This document shows positions 9,518 through 17,618 of a stretch of DNA of 64,000 nt, piece after piece (the stretch's first letter is position 1; every line of letters begins with the position of its first letter). The stretch spans positions 1,240,001 to 1,304,000 of the forward strand of contig CAXXPS010000003.1 of assembly GCA_963669415.2 (NCBI GenBank), given 5' to 3'. The stretch comes from JAWKWH01 sp963669415. GTDB taxonomy: Bacteria; Pseudomonadota; Alphaproteobacteria; Rhizobiales; Rhizobiaceae. A program made the translations under genes and the position numbers. A model generated the notes under the pieces. It saw only the letters and a list, made by a program, of their open reading frames with translations. It made no database searches and had not been told where the DNA came from.

Positions 9518-10321
9518 CTAGGCGGTATCTGCTGCCGCTTCTGTTTTTGCCTGAGACGGCTCGTGTTCGATTTCCGCCTTGATTTCGTTCACCAGGTCGA
9601 AAACCTCCTTGGACGCCAGCAAATCTAGCGTTCTCGGTCTTGGGAATCCGATTTCGAATATCTTGGCTATCCGGCCGGGCCGCGCCGACATGACAAATAC
9701 CCGGTCTGACAGAAACACCGCTTCAGCTATGTTGTGGGTAATGAAGACGATAGTCTTGCGTGTCTCAAGCCAAATCTCCTCGACGAGCAAATTCATCTCG
9801 TCGCGCGTGAACGCATCAAGCGCTCCGAACGGCTCATCCATCAACAGCAGGGAAGGATTGAACGAAAGTGCCCGGACAATAGCAGCGCGCTGCTGCATCC
9901 CGCCTGACAGCTCGCGAGGAAACTTGCCGCCGAACCCGGCCAGCCCGACCCGGTCGATCAGATGGTCGATGTGCTTTCGATCGGGTTTCTGACCTTTGAT
10001 CTCAAACGGAAACTCAATGTTCTTGTCGAGATTGCGCCATGGCAGAAGATTTGCCTCCTGGAATACCATGCCGATCTGCGGATGCGGACCGGTGACTTCT
10101 TCGCCGTCGAGCAGCACATGCCCACCCGTTAATGAGTGCAAACCGGCGACGGACCAAAGAAGCGTTGTCTTGCCGCAGCCGGAAGGACCGACCACGCAGG
10201 CAAATTCACCGTCGTTGACTTGCATGGATACGTTGTCGAGCGCGTGGAGCGGTCCGGATTTTGTGTCGTAGTATTTGGTGGCGTTATCGACGACCAGTTT
10301 CGACGTACCGGTGCCGCTCAT
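9518..10321 (-). CDS. ABC transporter ATP-binding protein (SsuB/TauB type)
   Basis: The 267-residue ATPase has Walker A GPSGCGKTT, the Q-loop in MVFQEANLLPW, the ABC signature LSGGMQQR, Walker B LLLMDEPFGALD and the switch His in VFITHNIAEA. Sequence style is that of nitrate/sulfonate/bicarbonate-type importers. It is the first gene of the leftward operon; its ATG at 10319-10321 borders the divergent control region with the two palindromes. It energises uptake of the unknown compound handled by this locus. Confidence 0.93.
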   Translation of the reverse strand: MSGTGTSKLVVDNATKYYDTKSGPLHALDNVSMQVNDGEFACVVGPSGCGKTTLLWSVAGLHSLTGGHVLLDGEEVTGPHPQIGMVFQEANLLPWRNLDKNIEFPFEIKGQKPDRKHIDHLIDRVGLAGFGGKFPRELSGGMQQRAAIVRALSFNPSLLLMDEPFGALDAFTRDEMNLLVEEIWLETRKTIVFITHNIAEAVFLSDRVFVMSARPGRIAKIFEIGFPRPRTLDLLASKEVFDLVNEIKAEIEHEPSQAKTEAAADTA

Positions 10322-10437
10322 CTACCTGCTCCCGTCAATGGCCAGCACTGGTCAAGTCGGCATTTACCCGCCACTCGCGATACCAAATTCAAGCGCAATT
10401 TGCTGTTCGACATCCCACGACATCCCCGAACGATGTA

Positions 10438-10452
10438 TGTAAGTATCTTACA
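10438..10452. promoter_or_regulatory. Perfect palindrome, candidate RpiR-family operator 1
   Basis: TGTAAGTATCTTACA is a perfect 6-3-6 palindrome in the divergent region between the ATPase gene (leftward) and the TIM-barrel gene (rightward). Its TGTA...TACA frame resembles sites bound by HexR and other RpiR-type regulators, and an RpiR gene lies in the rightward operon at 12550. Binding is inferred, not shown. Confidence 0.5.
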
Positions 10453-10519
10453 ATTTTACGATCTACGCAATGAAAGAATGGCGAAATCCGGCTTTTGATC
10501 GTCAAATTTCGATTTTTTA

Positions 10520-10534
10520 TATAAGTTTCCTACA
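10520..10534. promoter_or_regulatory. Imperfect copy of the palindrome, candidate RpiR operator 2
   Basis: TATAAGTTTCCTACA matches operator 1 at 12 of 15 positions. Its centre lies 82 bases from that of operator 1 and about 50 bases before the TTG start of the rightward operon. Two similarly spaced sites in a divergent promoter region suggest coordinated control of both operons, possibly with looping. Confidence 0.42.
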
Positions 10535-10576
10535 TTTTCTGATAACGTGAGAGCGAGGATCACGGGAGAGGTACAG

Positions 10577-11761
10577 TTGGCCTATCGATCCATGTACGCC
10601 TACGCGTGGGATATCGCAGAGCTTGGCGCGCGGCCATTCGCCGAGCAACTCAAGGCGTTGCACATCAACTCGATCACCCTTGCTTGCGCCTATCATGCGG
10701 GTAAATTTCTTCGGCCAAACGGTATTGGCGGAAAGGTCTATTTTCCGGAAGACGGTACGGCATATTTCAAGACCGACCCAGATCGATACGGCGAGATAGC
10801 GCCGATCGAGAACTCGCTCATGTCGCAGCGCGATGTGCTGGAAGAATGCTGCGAGCTCGATGATATGGATGTGTTCGCCTGGATGGTGCTCACTCACAAT
10901 TCCTTGCTCGGCCAGAAGCACAAACACTGTTGCGTCAGCAACGCTTTTGGCGATCGTTACATCTACAATCTTTGTCCGGCCAATCCCGCGACCCGCGCTT
11001 ACGTCGCTTCACTCTGCACAGATCTGACCCAGCGCTACGGCGTTACCGGCATCACGCTTGAGACGCCGGGCTACCTCCCCTACGTTCACGGTTATCACCA
11101 CGAATTTGCACTGGTCCGGCAAAACACCTGGCTGAACAATATGCTTGGCCTATGTTTTTGCGAACACTGCTTGCAGGAAGCCGGTACGGCCGGAATTGAC
11201 GCGGCGGGGCTGCAATCGCGCATTGCCGGTGCCATCCAAGACTATCTGTCGTCCGACATCGATTTTCCGGACGATATGGCAGACGCGTTCTGGCAGGCGG
11301 ATTTGATCTGCGACCAGGATCTGAACGCATATTTGCGGCAGCGATGCCAAATCGTGGAGACGCTGGTGCAAGAAATAAGAGCCGCGGTGCGCGATGACGC
11401 TCAGGTGTCGGTCATTCCGTCGGTCGCCAGACCGACAGGTGGAGCCTGGTACGAGGGCAGCGATATCAAACGGCTGGCGGAGATCGCCGATTTTGTCGAA
11501 GTCTGTTTCTACGAGCCCGGACCTGATCGCGTTGCAAGCGATCTCCACGATGTTTCGCGCCGTTGCGGCGGGGTGGAGAAAATTCGCGGCATCTTGCGTC
11601 CGGGATTTCCGGATCTGGCCAACCGCGGCGATGTGATGTCGGCGGTCGACACGCTGGTCTCCGGCGGTGTCAGCGATCTGGCTTTCTACAATTATGGCCA
11701 TCTGAGGAAACCGAGCCTTGACTGGGTGGGCGAAGCGCTCGGCGCGCTGGAGACGGCGTGA
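10577..11761 (+). CDS. Uncharacterised TIM-barrel-like (glycoside-hydrolase-like) protein
   Basis: No family is recognised with confidence. The protein of about 394 residues has the rhythm of an (alpha/beta)8 hydrolase: LKALHINSITLACAYH, GVTGITLETPGYLPYVHGYHH, VEVCFYEPGP and GVSDLAFYNYGHL look like successive barrel strands with acidic or aromatic ends. It also has a CEHC pair (FCEHCL) that could bind metal. There is no signal peptide, so it is cytoplasmic. The TTG at 10577 is chosen because GGGAGAGG precedes it by 5 bases; a GTG at 10547 is the alternative. It is the first gene of the rightward operon and its stop overlaps the SDR start, so it is probably a central enzyme of the pathway. Confidence 0.7.
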   Translation: MAYRSMYAYAWDIAELGARPFAEQLKALHINSITLACAYHAGKFLRPNGIGGKVYFPEDGTAYFKTDPDRYGEIAPIENSLMSQRDVLEECCELDDMDVFAWMVLTHNSLLGQKHKHCCVSNAFGDRYIYNLCPANPATRAYVASLCTDLTQRYGVTGITLETPGYLPYVHGYHHEFALVRQNTWLNNMLGLCFCEHCLQEAGTAGIDAAGLQSRIAGAIQDYLSSDIDFPDDMADAFWQADLICDQDLNAYLRQRCQIVETLVQEIRAAVRDDAQVSVIPSVARPTGGAWYEGSDIKRLAEIADFVEVCFYEPGPDRVASDLHDVSRRCGGVEKIRGILRPGFPDLANRGDVMSAVDTLVSGGVSDLAFYNYGHLRKPSLDWVGEALGALETA

Positions 11762-12549
11762 TGGCGGATTTCTCGGGCAGGACGGTATTGATCACCGGTG
11801 CAGCCGGCGGGATAGGCCAGGTGATAACCCGAACCTTTGCCGGCAAAGGCGCTTCGGTCGCCCTGATCGACAGAGACGACAAGGTTGTGGATTTTGCAAA
11901 ATCGCTTGGCGATGAAGGGTTCAACGCGGCAGCTTCGGTCGCTCACATCGACATTGCAGAACAAGTGGCTTCATCGTTTGAAGAATTGCGCCGCGCGCTC
12001 GGCCCGATCCACATTCTGGTCAACAATGCAGGCATGTCGAGTGCAAGCAATCTGGAGACAACGACGGCTGAGGGCTGGAACCTGGATATCGCCTCCAATC
12101 TGAATGGCACTTACAACTGCACGGCGAATGCGCTGGACGACATGAAGCAGGCTGGTGAAGGCGCGATCGTGACAATAGGCTCCGTCAACGGCTCCACGTC
12201 GCTCGGCGACCCCGCCTACAGCGCCGCGAAAGCCGGTATGATCAGCTACACGAAATCACTGGCGATGGAGTATGGCCGTTTCGGAATCCGCGCCAATATG
12301 GTCAGCCCCGGTACTGTGAGAACACCAATCTGGGACCATCGCGTGAAGCGGGAACCGGGAATTTTCGAAAAGCTCATCAAATGGTACCCGCTTCGCAGGG
12401 TCGCCGACCCCCAGGACATCGCCAACGCTGTCGCCTTTCTGGCCTCAAGCGAGGCTGCCGCGATCACCGGTGCCAACCTGCCTGTCGATTGCGGCCTTGC
12501 GGCCGGCAATATCGTCATGACGCGCGAAATCACGCAGCTGGAATTTTAG
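11761..12549 (+). CDS. SDR-family NAD(P)-dependent dehydrogenase
   Basis: The 262-residue classical short-chain dehydrogenase has the cofactor motif TGAAGGIGQ, the NNAG motif in ILVNNAGMSS, a catalytic Ser in GSVNGSTS and the YSAAKAG active-site Tyr/Lys. Asp at the end of the second strand (ALIDRDD) suggests preference for NAD. The ATG overlaps the TGA of the preceding gene (TGATG), so translation is probably coupled. It probably oxidises a hydroxyl of the same substrate handled by the TIM-barrel-like protein. Confidence 0.92.
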   Translation: MADFSGRTVLITGAAGGIGQVITRTFAGKGASVALIDRDDKVVDFAKSLGDEGFNAAASVAHIDIAEQVASSFEELRRALGPIHILVNNAGMSSASNLETTTAEGWNLDIASNLNGTYNCTANALDDMKQAGEGAIVTIGSVNGSTSLGDPAYSAAKAGMISYTKSLAMEYGRFGIRANMVSPGTVRTPIWDHRVKREPGIFEKLIKWYPLRRVADPQDIANAVAFLASSEAAAITGANLPVDCGLAAGNIVMTREITQLEF

Positions 12550-13554
12550 GTGAAATGGCTTGATAGGCAGCGAACACGGAAACGGAATTACGTGAACAAC
12601 GACAAACCTGATTTTGAACTGGACGAAGCCGATCTGCACCTTTCGGCCGCGGAAAACAGTGCCGACTTTAATGATCGCCTGCAGATTGACGATCTGATCA
12701 CCCGGCTGACCCAGTTGCGGCCGGACCTTCGACCGGCTGAGAAACGGGTTGCCGATGTCGTGCTCAGGGATATTGAATCGGCCATCCGCGCCAGCAATTC
12801 GCAACTGGCTCAGGCGGCCGGTGTCAGCGAACCGACAGTTACCCGGTTTTGCCGCGCGCTGGGGTGTGAGGGGGTCCGCGATTTCAAGCTGCGGCTGGCG
12901 CAGAGCCTGGTGGCTGGCGCAGCTTCATCAAGCGACGCTACGGCAACGGAGCGAACGGAAGCGCCCTACTGGAACGCTGTCTTCGGGCAGGCGAGACAGG
13001 CGATACGCCTTGCCGAAAGGCAGCTGGACCCGGCAGCTGCACAACAAGCAGTCGAGCAGATCGCCGGTGCCAAGCGGGTGTTTGTGTTCGGAGTGGGTGG
13101 CGGATCGACGTCCCTGGCGCAGGACATGCAGTTCCGGCTTTTCCGATTTGGAGTGAGCGTTGTCGCCTACACCGATCCCTATCTGATGCGAATGGTGGTT
13201 GCGACCGCGCAGCCCGGCGATGTTGTTATCGCCATATCGGCGACGGGCCGCACCCGCGAACTGCTGGACGTGACCGAGATCGCACAACGCTATGGCGCGA
13301 AGGTTGTCTCGCTGACTCGCCCGGGCACCGAGCTTGCTGAAAGCGCAGATATCAGCCTGACAATCGAGGTGCCTGAAATATTGAACGTATTGAAACCAAC
13401 CGCATCGAGATTTGCGTTTCTCGCAGCTCTCGATTTGTTGGCTACAGGTGTCGCCTACCATCTTGGCCCCGATGGGCAAGAGACGCTGCGCCGCGTCAAG
13501 CTCAACTTGATGAGCATTCGGGGGGGTGATGTGCTGGAGCCATTGGGTGACTGA
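12550..13554 (+). CDS. MurR/RpiR-family transcriptional regulator
   Basis: The 334-residue protein has an N-terminal HTH_6 domain (RPAEKRVADVVLRDIESAIR and SQLAQAAGVSEPTVTRFCRA) and a C-terminal SIS sugar-phosphate-binding domain (VFVFGVGGGSTSLAQDMQF, DVVIAISATGRTRELLDV). SIS domains usually sense phosphosugars or related ligands. It sits inside the rightward operon, between the SDR and amidohydrolase genes, and is the natural candidate for binding the palindromes at 10438 and 10520. The GTG at 12550 directly follows the SDR stop; the GTG at 12592 has a somewhat better ribosome-binding site and would remove 14 residues. Confidence 0.92.
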   Translation: MKWLDRQRTRKRNYVNNDKPDFELDEADLHLSAAENSADFNDRLQIDDLITRLTQLRPDLRPAEKRVADVVLRDIESAIRASNSQLAQAAGVSEPTVTRFCRALGCEGVRDFKLRLAQSLVAGAASSSDATATERTEAPYWNAVFGQARQAIRLAERQLDPAAAQQAVEQIAGAKRVFVFGVGGGSTSLAQDMQFRLFRFGVSVVAYTDPYLMRMVVATAQPGDVVIAISATGRTRELLDVTEIAQRYGAKVVSLTRPGTELAESADISLTIEVPEILNVLKPTASRFAFLAALDLLATGVAYHLGPDGQETLRRVKLNLMSIRGGDVLEPLGD

Positions 13555-15005
13555 TGGATGGCGCGAACCAAATTGTCGATTTTGTCCTCAAAGGCGGCAC
13601 GTTGATCGATGGCTCCGGCTCAAAGAGACGCGCCGCTGATATCGCGGTAAAAGACGAGCGAATACACAGCATTGGCGAACCACATCTTCCGGATGTCCGT
13701 GCAAATTCGACCCTCGACATCTCCGGACGGATTGTTGCGCCGGGCTTCATCGATGTGCACACCCACGACGACAATGCGGTTCTGTCGAAACCTGCAATGA
13801 CTGAAAAAATCAGTCAGGGAGTGACAACCGTAATTGGGGGCAATTGCGGGATCAGCCTTGCACCGATCCAGTCGCTCGACCCCCCTGCCCCGCTCAATCT
13901 GCTCGGTGGCAAGCCGGCTTACAAATTTGAGACGATGGCCGGATATGCCGAAGCGGTCGATGCCGCCAAGCCGGCTGTCAATATCGCGCTGCAGGTTGGT
14001 CACAGTACGCTGCGTGTCGGTGTCGTGGACGATATTCGCCGCAAGGCAAATCCGAAAGAGATTGACATCATGCGCAGCCGCTTGAGCGAGGGGCTTGCCG
14101 CAGGCGCCATCGGCTTCAGCACCGGCCTTTGGTACAAGACCAACGCACCAGCCGACATGGAAGAAGTATGTGCTCTGGCTGAACTCCTGTCGGATGTCGG
14201 TGGGATCTACACGACGCACATGCGCGACGAGCACGACGGCGTCATGGATTCGCTACGTGAATCCTTCGAAACCGCCAACCGCGCCCAGGTGCCGATCGTC
14301 ATATCGCATCACAAATGCGCAGGCCCGAAAAACTGGGGCCGCAGCAAGGAAACTCTGGCGCTGATCGATTCCACCCGCGCCAAGCAACCCATTTCGCTGG
14401 ACGCCTACCCCTATGTCGCCGGGTCGACCGTCCTGGAGCCTGAGATGGTCGACACCGACATTCGCATTTCAGTGTCGTGGTCGGTGCCGTATCCCGAAAT
14501 GGCGGGCCGGGATCTGTCGGATATCGCAGCCGAATGGGATTGCACCCAGCAGGACGCCGCGCGGCGGCTGAAACCGGCAGGTGCGATCTATTTTCAGATG
14601 GACGAGGCGGATATGCGTAGGATCCTGTCCTACCCGGCGACCATGATCGGGTCTGACGGACTACCTCATGATACGCATCCGCATCCCCGCCTTTGGGGCA
14701 CTTTTCCGAGAGTTTTGGGGCATTTCAGCCGCGACGAAGGCCTGTTCGGTCTGGAAGAAGCCGTACACAAGATGACCGGGCTTTCAGCGAAAAACTTCGG
14801 TTTGAAGGATCGTGGGCGGGTCGTTGAAGGGGCCTATGCCGACATCGTTGTGTTCGATGCCGATACGATTATCGACCGGGCAACCTTTGACGACCCAAAA
14901 CAACCGGCGGCAGGAATCGATTACGTGTTCGTCAACGGGCAGATCGCCTGGACATCTGAGGGAGCCAGACCGGCGCGCACGGGACGGTTTTTGCGCAGAA
15001 GCTAA
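13554..15005 (+). CDS. N-acyl-D-amino-acid deacylase-type amidohydrolase
   Basis: The 483-residue metal-dependent amidohydrolase shows the signatures of the D-aminoacylase group: HTHDDNAVL, the Cys metal ligand in GGNCGIS, ISHHKCAG, DAYPYVAGST and the catalytic Asp in IGSDGLPHDTHPHPRLWG. Known members hydrolyse N-acyl-D-amino acids to a free D-amino acid and an acyl acid; others in the clade act on related amides or cyclic imides. The start overlaps the regulator stop (TGATG). A D-threonine-aldolase-like PLP enzyme in the same operon makes a D-amino-acid product attractive, but this is inference. Confidence 0.88.
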   Translation: MDGANQIVDFVLKGGTLIDGSGSKRRAADIAVKDERIHSIGEPHLPDVRANSTLDISGRIVAPGFIDVHTHDDNAVLSKPAMTEKISQGVTTVIGGNCGISLAPIQSLDPPAPLNLLGGKPAYKFETMAGYAEAVDAAKPAVNIALQVGHSTLRVGVVDDIRRKANPKEIDIMRSRLSEGLAAGAIGFSTGLWYKTNAPADMEEVCALAELLSDVGGIYTTHMRDEHDGVMDSLRESFETANRAQVPIVISHHKCAGPKNWGRSKETLALIDSTRAKQPISLDAYPYVAGSTVLEPEMVDTDIRISVSWSVPYPEMAGRDLSDIAAEWDCTQQDAARRLKPAGAIYFQMDEADMRRILSYPATMIGSDGLPHDTHPHPRLWGTFPRVLGHFSRDEGLFGLEEAVHKMTGLSAKNFGLKDRGRVVEGAYADIVVFDADTIIDRATFDDPKQPAAGIDYVFVNGQIAWTSEGARPARTGRFLRRS

Positions 15006-15023
15006 GGTCAGGAAGGAGGACGC

Positions 15024-16022
15024 ATGAGTAAGGTAAGAATCGGTGTCATCGGGCTGGGATGGTTTGGTGAAATTCACTGTGATGCAATTTCGGCGATACC
15101 GTCGTTTGAACTGGCAGCGCTTTGCACGCGTACATCGTCGCGATTGGAGGATCTGGGGAAGAAATATGGAGTGAAGCAGCTCTACACCGACTACAATGAA
15201 CTGCTGGCCAATCCGGACATCGATGCGGTCAGTGTTGTCACCATGTGGGACCAGCACACTGCTCCTGCAATCGCCTCGCTGGAAGCCGGCAAGCACGTTT
15301 TTCTCGAAAAACCGATGGCGCATACGGTCGCCGACTGCCAGCAAATCTGCGACGCCTCCAAGAAGTCCAGCGGTCACCTGATGATCGGACATATTTGCCG
15401 GTTCAATCCACGCTATGCGACTGCCAAACGGGAAATCGAGGCAGGTGCAATCGGAAATATTCTCTCGATGAGCTCCAGACGCAATATTCCGGCTGCCTGG
15501 ACACCCGAGATCTTGAACAAGATCGGCCCTATTGTCGGCGACGCCATCCACGACACCGATCTGATGTTGTGGTTTACCGGCTCACGAGTGGTCAGCGCCT
15601 ATGCGCAAACGGTTGATCTTCGCGGTTTGAAATATCCCGACATCGGACAGACCATGTACCGGTTCGAAAATGGCGCTACCGCGACACTGGAAACGGTTTG
15701 GTGCATGCCCGAGAAAACGCCATTCGATATTGACGAGCGTATGAGCGTCATCGGATCGGACGGCTTTATTCATGTCCAGGACACGTTCCCCAATATCGGA
15801 ATTTGCACCAATGACGGGTTCAGAAGTCCGGATACGACATACTGGCCGCAACTGCGCGGTATGACGACCGGTGCTCTGCGAGAGGAACTGAGTTATTTTG
15901 CCCAGTGCTGCCTGACCAATACTCCGCCGGCAGTCATTACGCCCGAAGAATCGATGGCTGCGCTGGAGGCCGCGCTGGCGGCTGAAGAATCCGCAGCAAC
16001 CGGCAAAGTCGTACATCTGTAG
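15024..16022 (+). CDS. Gfo/Idh/MocA family oxidoreductase
   Basis: This is the third paralogue of the family in the locus (332 residues). It has the Rossmann motif IGVIGLGWFGEIH, the EKP signature in VFLEKPMAHTVADC and a conserved IVGDAIHDTDLMLWF helix. A strong ribosome-binding site (AGGAAGGAGG) precedes the ATG. It lies between the amidohydrolase and the VOC gene. Having three distinct dehydrogenases of one family in a single locus suggests successive redox steps or epimerisation through a keto intermediate, as in cyclitol and sugar-acid pathways; the actual substrate is unknown. Confidence 0.9.
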   Translation: MSKVRIGVIGLGWFGEIHCDAISAIPSFELAALCTRTSSRLEDLGKKYGVKQLYTDYNELLANPDIDAVSVVTMWDQHTAPAIASLEAGKHVFLEKPMAHTVADCQQICDASKKSSGHLMIGHICRFNPRYATAKREIEAGAIGNILSMSSRRNIPAAWTPEILNKIGPIVGDAIHDTDLMLWFTGSRVVSAYAQTVDLRGLKYPDIGQTMYRFENGATATLETVWCMPEKTPFDIDERMSVIGSDGFIHVQDTFPNIGICTNDGFRSPDTTYWPQLRGMTTGALREELSYFAQCCLTNTPPAVITPEESMAALEAALAAEESAATGKVVHL

Positions 16023-16031
16023 GGAGTGATC

Positions 16032-16529
16032 ATGTCCCAGACCCAAGCGCATGCATTCAACCATGTCGGCGTATCCGTGCCGGACATCGATGAAGCCATC
16101 ACCTGGTATCAGAAAATCTTCGGCCTGGTTTTGATTGCCGGTCCTGCTGAGGTCAGGCCGGATGGCAGCCATTTCGGCGATCTCTCATCTGACATTTGTG
16201 GCGAACGATATGGCGGCATGAGGATTGCTCATATGGTTACAGCTGATGGTGTCGGCTTCGAACTGTTCGAGTTTCTTGAGCCAAAGCCTGAACGCCGCGC
16301 CGACACGATGGAGTACTGGAAAAACGGGTTCTTCCACGTCGCATTCACCCATCACGACGTCGATGCCAAGGTCAACGAGATTGTCGAGAATGGCGGCAAG
16401 AAGCGATCTCAAATCTGGGAACTTGTTCCAGGAGAGAAAGTGAAGGTTTGCTACTGCGAAGACCCCTTCGGCAATGTGATTGAGATCATGTCGCACCGCT
16501 ATGAGCAGGTTTTGGCCAACACGGAGTAG
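16032..16529 (+). CDS. VOC-family protein (methylmalonyl-CoA-epimerase-like fold)
   Basis: The 165-residue vicinal-oxygen-chelate protein begins AFNHVGVSVPDIDEAITWYQ, with the first metal-ligand His. It contains VGFELFEFLEP (Glu ligand) and FHVAFTHHDVDAK (second-repeat His), and ends with FGNVIEIMSH. The two beta-alpha-beta-beta-beta repeats fit a single-metal lyase or isomerase. It follows the dehydrogenase by a few bases, with AGGGAG before the ATG at 16032, and precedes the PLP enzyme, all in one operon. Specific chemistry cannot be named. Confidence 0.87.
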   Translation: MSQTQAHAFNHVGVSVPDIDEAITWYQKIFGLVLIAGPAEVRPDGSHFGDLSSDICGERYGGMRIAHMVTADGVGFELFEFLEPKPERRADTMEYWKNGFFHVAFTHHDVDAKVNEIVENGGKKRSQIWELVPGEKVKVCYCEDPFGNVIEIMSHRYEQVLANTE

Positions 16530-16549
16530 GCAATAGCCGAGGACGCATC

Positions 16550-17593
16550 ATGGAAACACCCGCAGTCAAGATCGACCTGGTCAAAGTCGATGCCAATATC
16601 GCCGGCACGCAGAAGATATTCGACGATCTCGGCGTCGCATTTCGACCCCACATCAAGACCCATCGCATACCGGAATTTGCTCAGCGGCAGTTGGACGCCG
16701 GTGCAATTGGCATCACCTGCCAAAAAATCGGTGAAGCTGATGTGATGGCCGATTCCGGCATCGACGATATCCTGATCACCTACAACATTCTCGGAGATGA
16801 AAAGCTTGCGCGTTTGGTCGCGCTGGCGGGGCGCTGCACACTGTCGGTCACCGCCGACAACGACACAGTTGTCGACGGCCTGTCAAAGGCATTCGCAAAT
16901 GCACCTGGTGAGCTCGAAGTTCTCGTGGAATGCGACACCGGTCAGGGCCGTTGCGGCGTGCAATCTCCTGAGGATGCGGCGGCTTTGGCGACCACGATTG
17001 ACCAGGCGCCGGGGCTGCAGTTTGGCGGCCTGATGACCTACCCGCCTATGGCCGACATGAAGGCTGTCGATCAATGGCTGCGCGCCGCGAAAGCTGCATG
17101 CGAAGCTGCCGGTCTTGCCTGTCCGCGTGTGAGCAATGGCGGAACACCCAATCTTGCCAGGGTCGACCAGGTGACGATCGCCACCGAACACCGGGCCGGA
17201 ACCTACATCTATAACGACCGGTCGCTGGTCAATGCCGGCGCCTGCCAGCTGGAGCAATGCGCTCTAACCGTCGTGGCCACCGTTGTCAGCCGTCCGACGG
17301 CGGATCGCGCCATCATCGATGCCGGGTCAAAAGCACTGACGTCAGATTTGCTGGGAATGGAAGGACACGGCCACATTGTTGGCGCACCCGATGCAGTGAT
17401 CGGCGGGTTGAGTGAGGAACACGGGCATGTCGATCTGAGCGGATCAGATTGGCAGCCCGGTGTCGGGGATGTCATTGAGATCATTCCCAACCATGCCTGT
17501 GTGGTGTCCAATCTTGTCGACGAAGTTCATGTCGTCGATGAGAACAACCAAATCCGGTTGGTGAAAGTTGCCGCCAGAGGCTGCAGCCAATAG
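16550..17593 (+). CDS. D-threonine-aldolase/DSD1-type PLP enzyme
   Basis: The 347-residue protein has an alanine-racemase-like N-terminal barrel with the PLP lysine in RPHIKTHRIPEFA, and a C-terminal domain ending with a metal site: IPNHACVVSNLVDEV gives the HxC pair of D-serine dehydratase and D-threonine aldolase. These enzymes cleave or dehydrate beta-hydroxy-D-amino acids using PLP and a divalent metal. It is the last gene of the rightward operon. Together with the D-aminoacylase-type gene it points to a pathway that releases and cleaves a hydroxy-D-amino acid. Confidence 0.9.
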   Translation: METPAVKIDLVKVDANIAGTQKIFDDLGVAFRPHIKTHRIPEFAQRQLDAGAIGITCQKIGEADVMADSGIDDILITYNILGDEKLARLVALAGRCTLSVTADNDTVVDGLSKAFANAPGELEVLVECDTGQGRCGVQSPEDAAALATTIDQAPGLQFGGLMTYPPMADMKAVDQWLRAAKAACEAAGLACPRVSNGGTPNLARVDQVTIATEHRAGTYIYNDRSLVNAGACQLEQCALTVVATVVSRPTADRAIIDAGSKALTSDLLGMEGHGHIVGAPDAVIGGLSEEHGHVDLSGSDWQPGVGDVIEIIPNHACVVSNLVDEVHVVDENNQIRLVKVAARGCSQ

Positions 17594-17618
17594 AGCGTAT
17601 CCGGCCGGTGGTTTTCGC

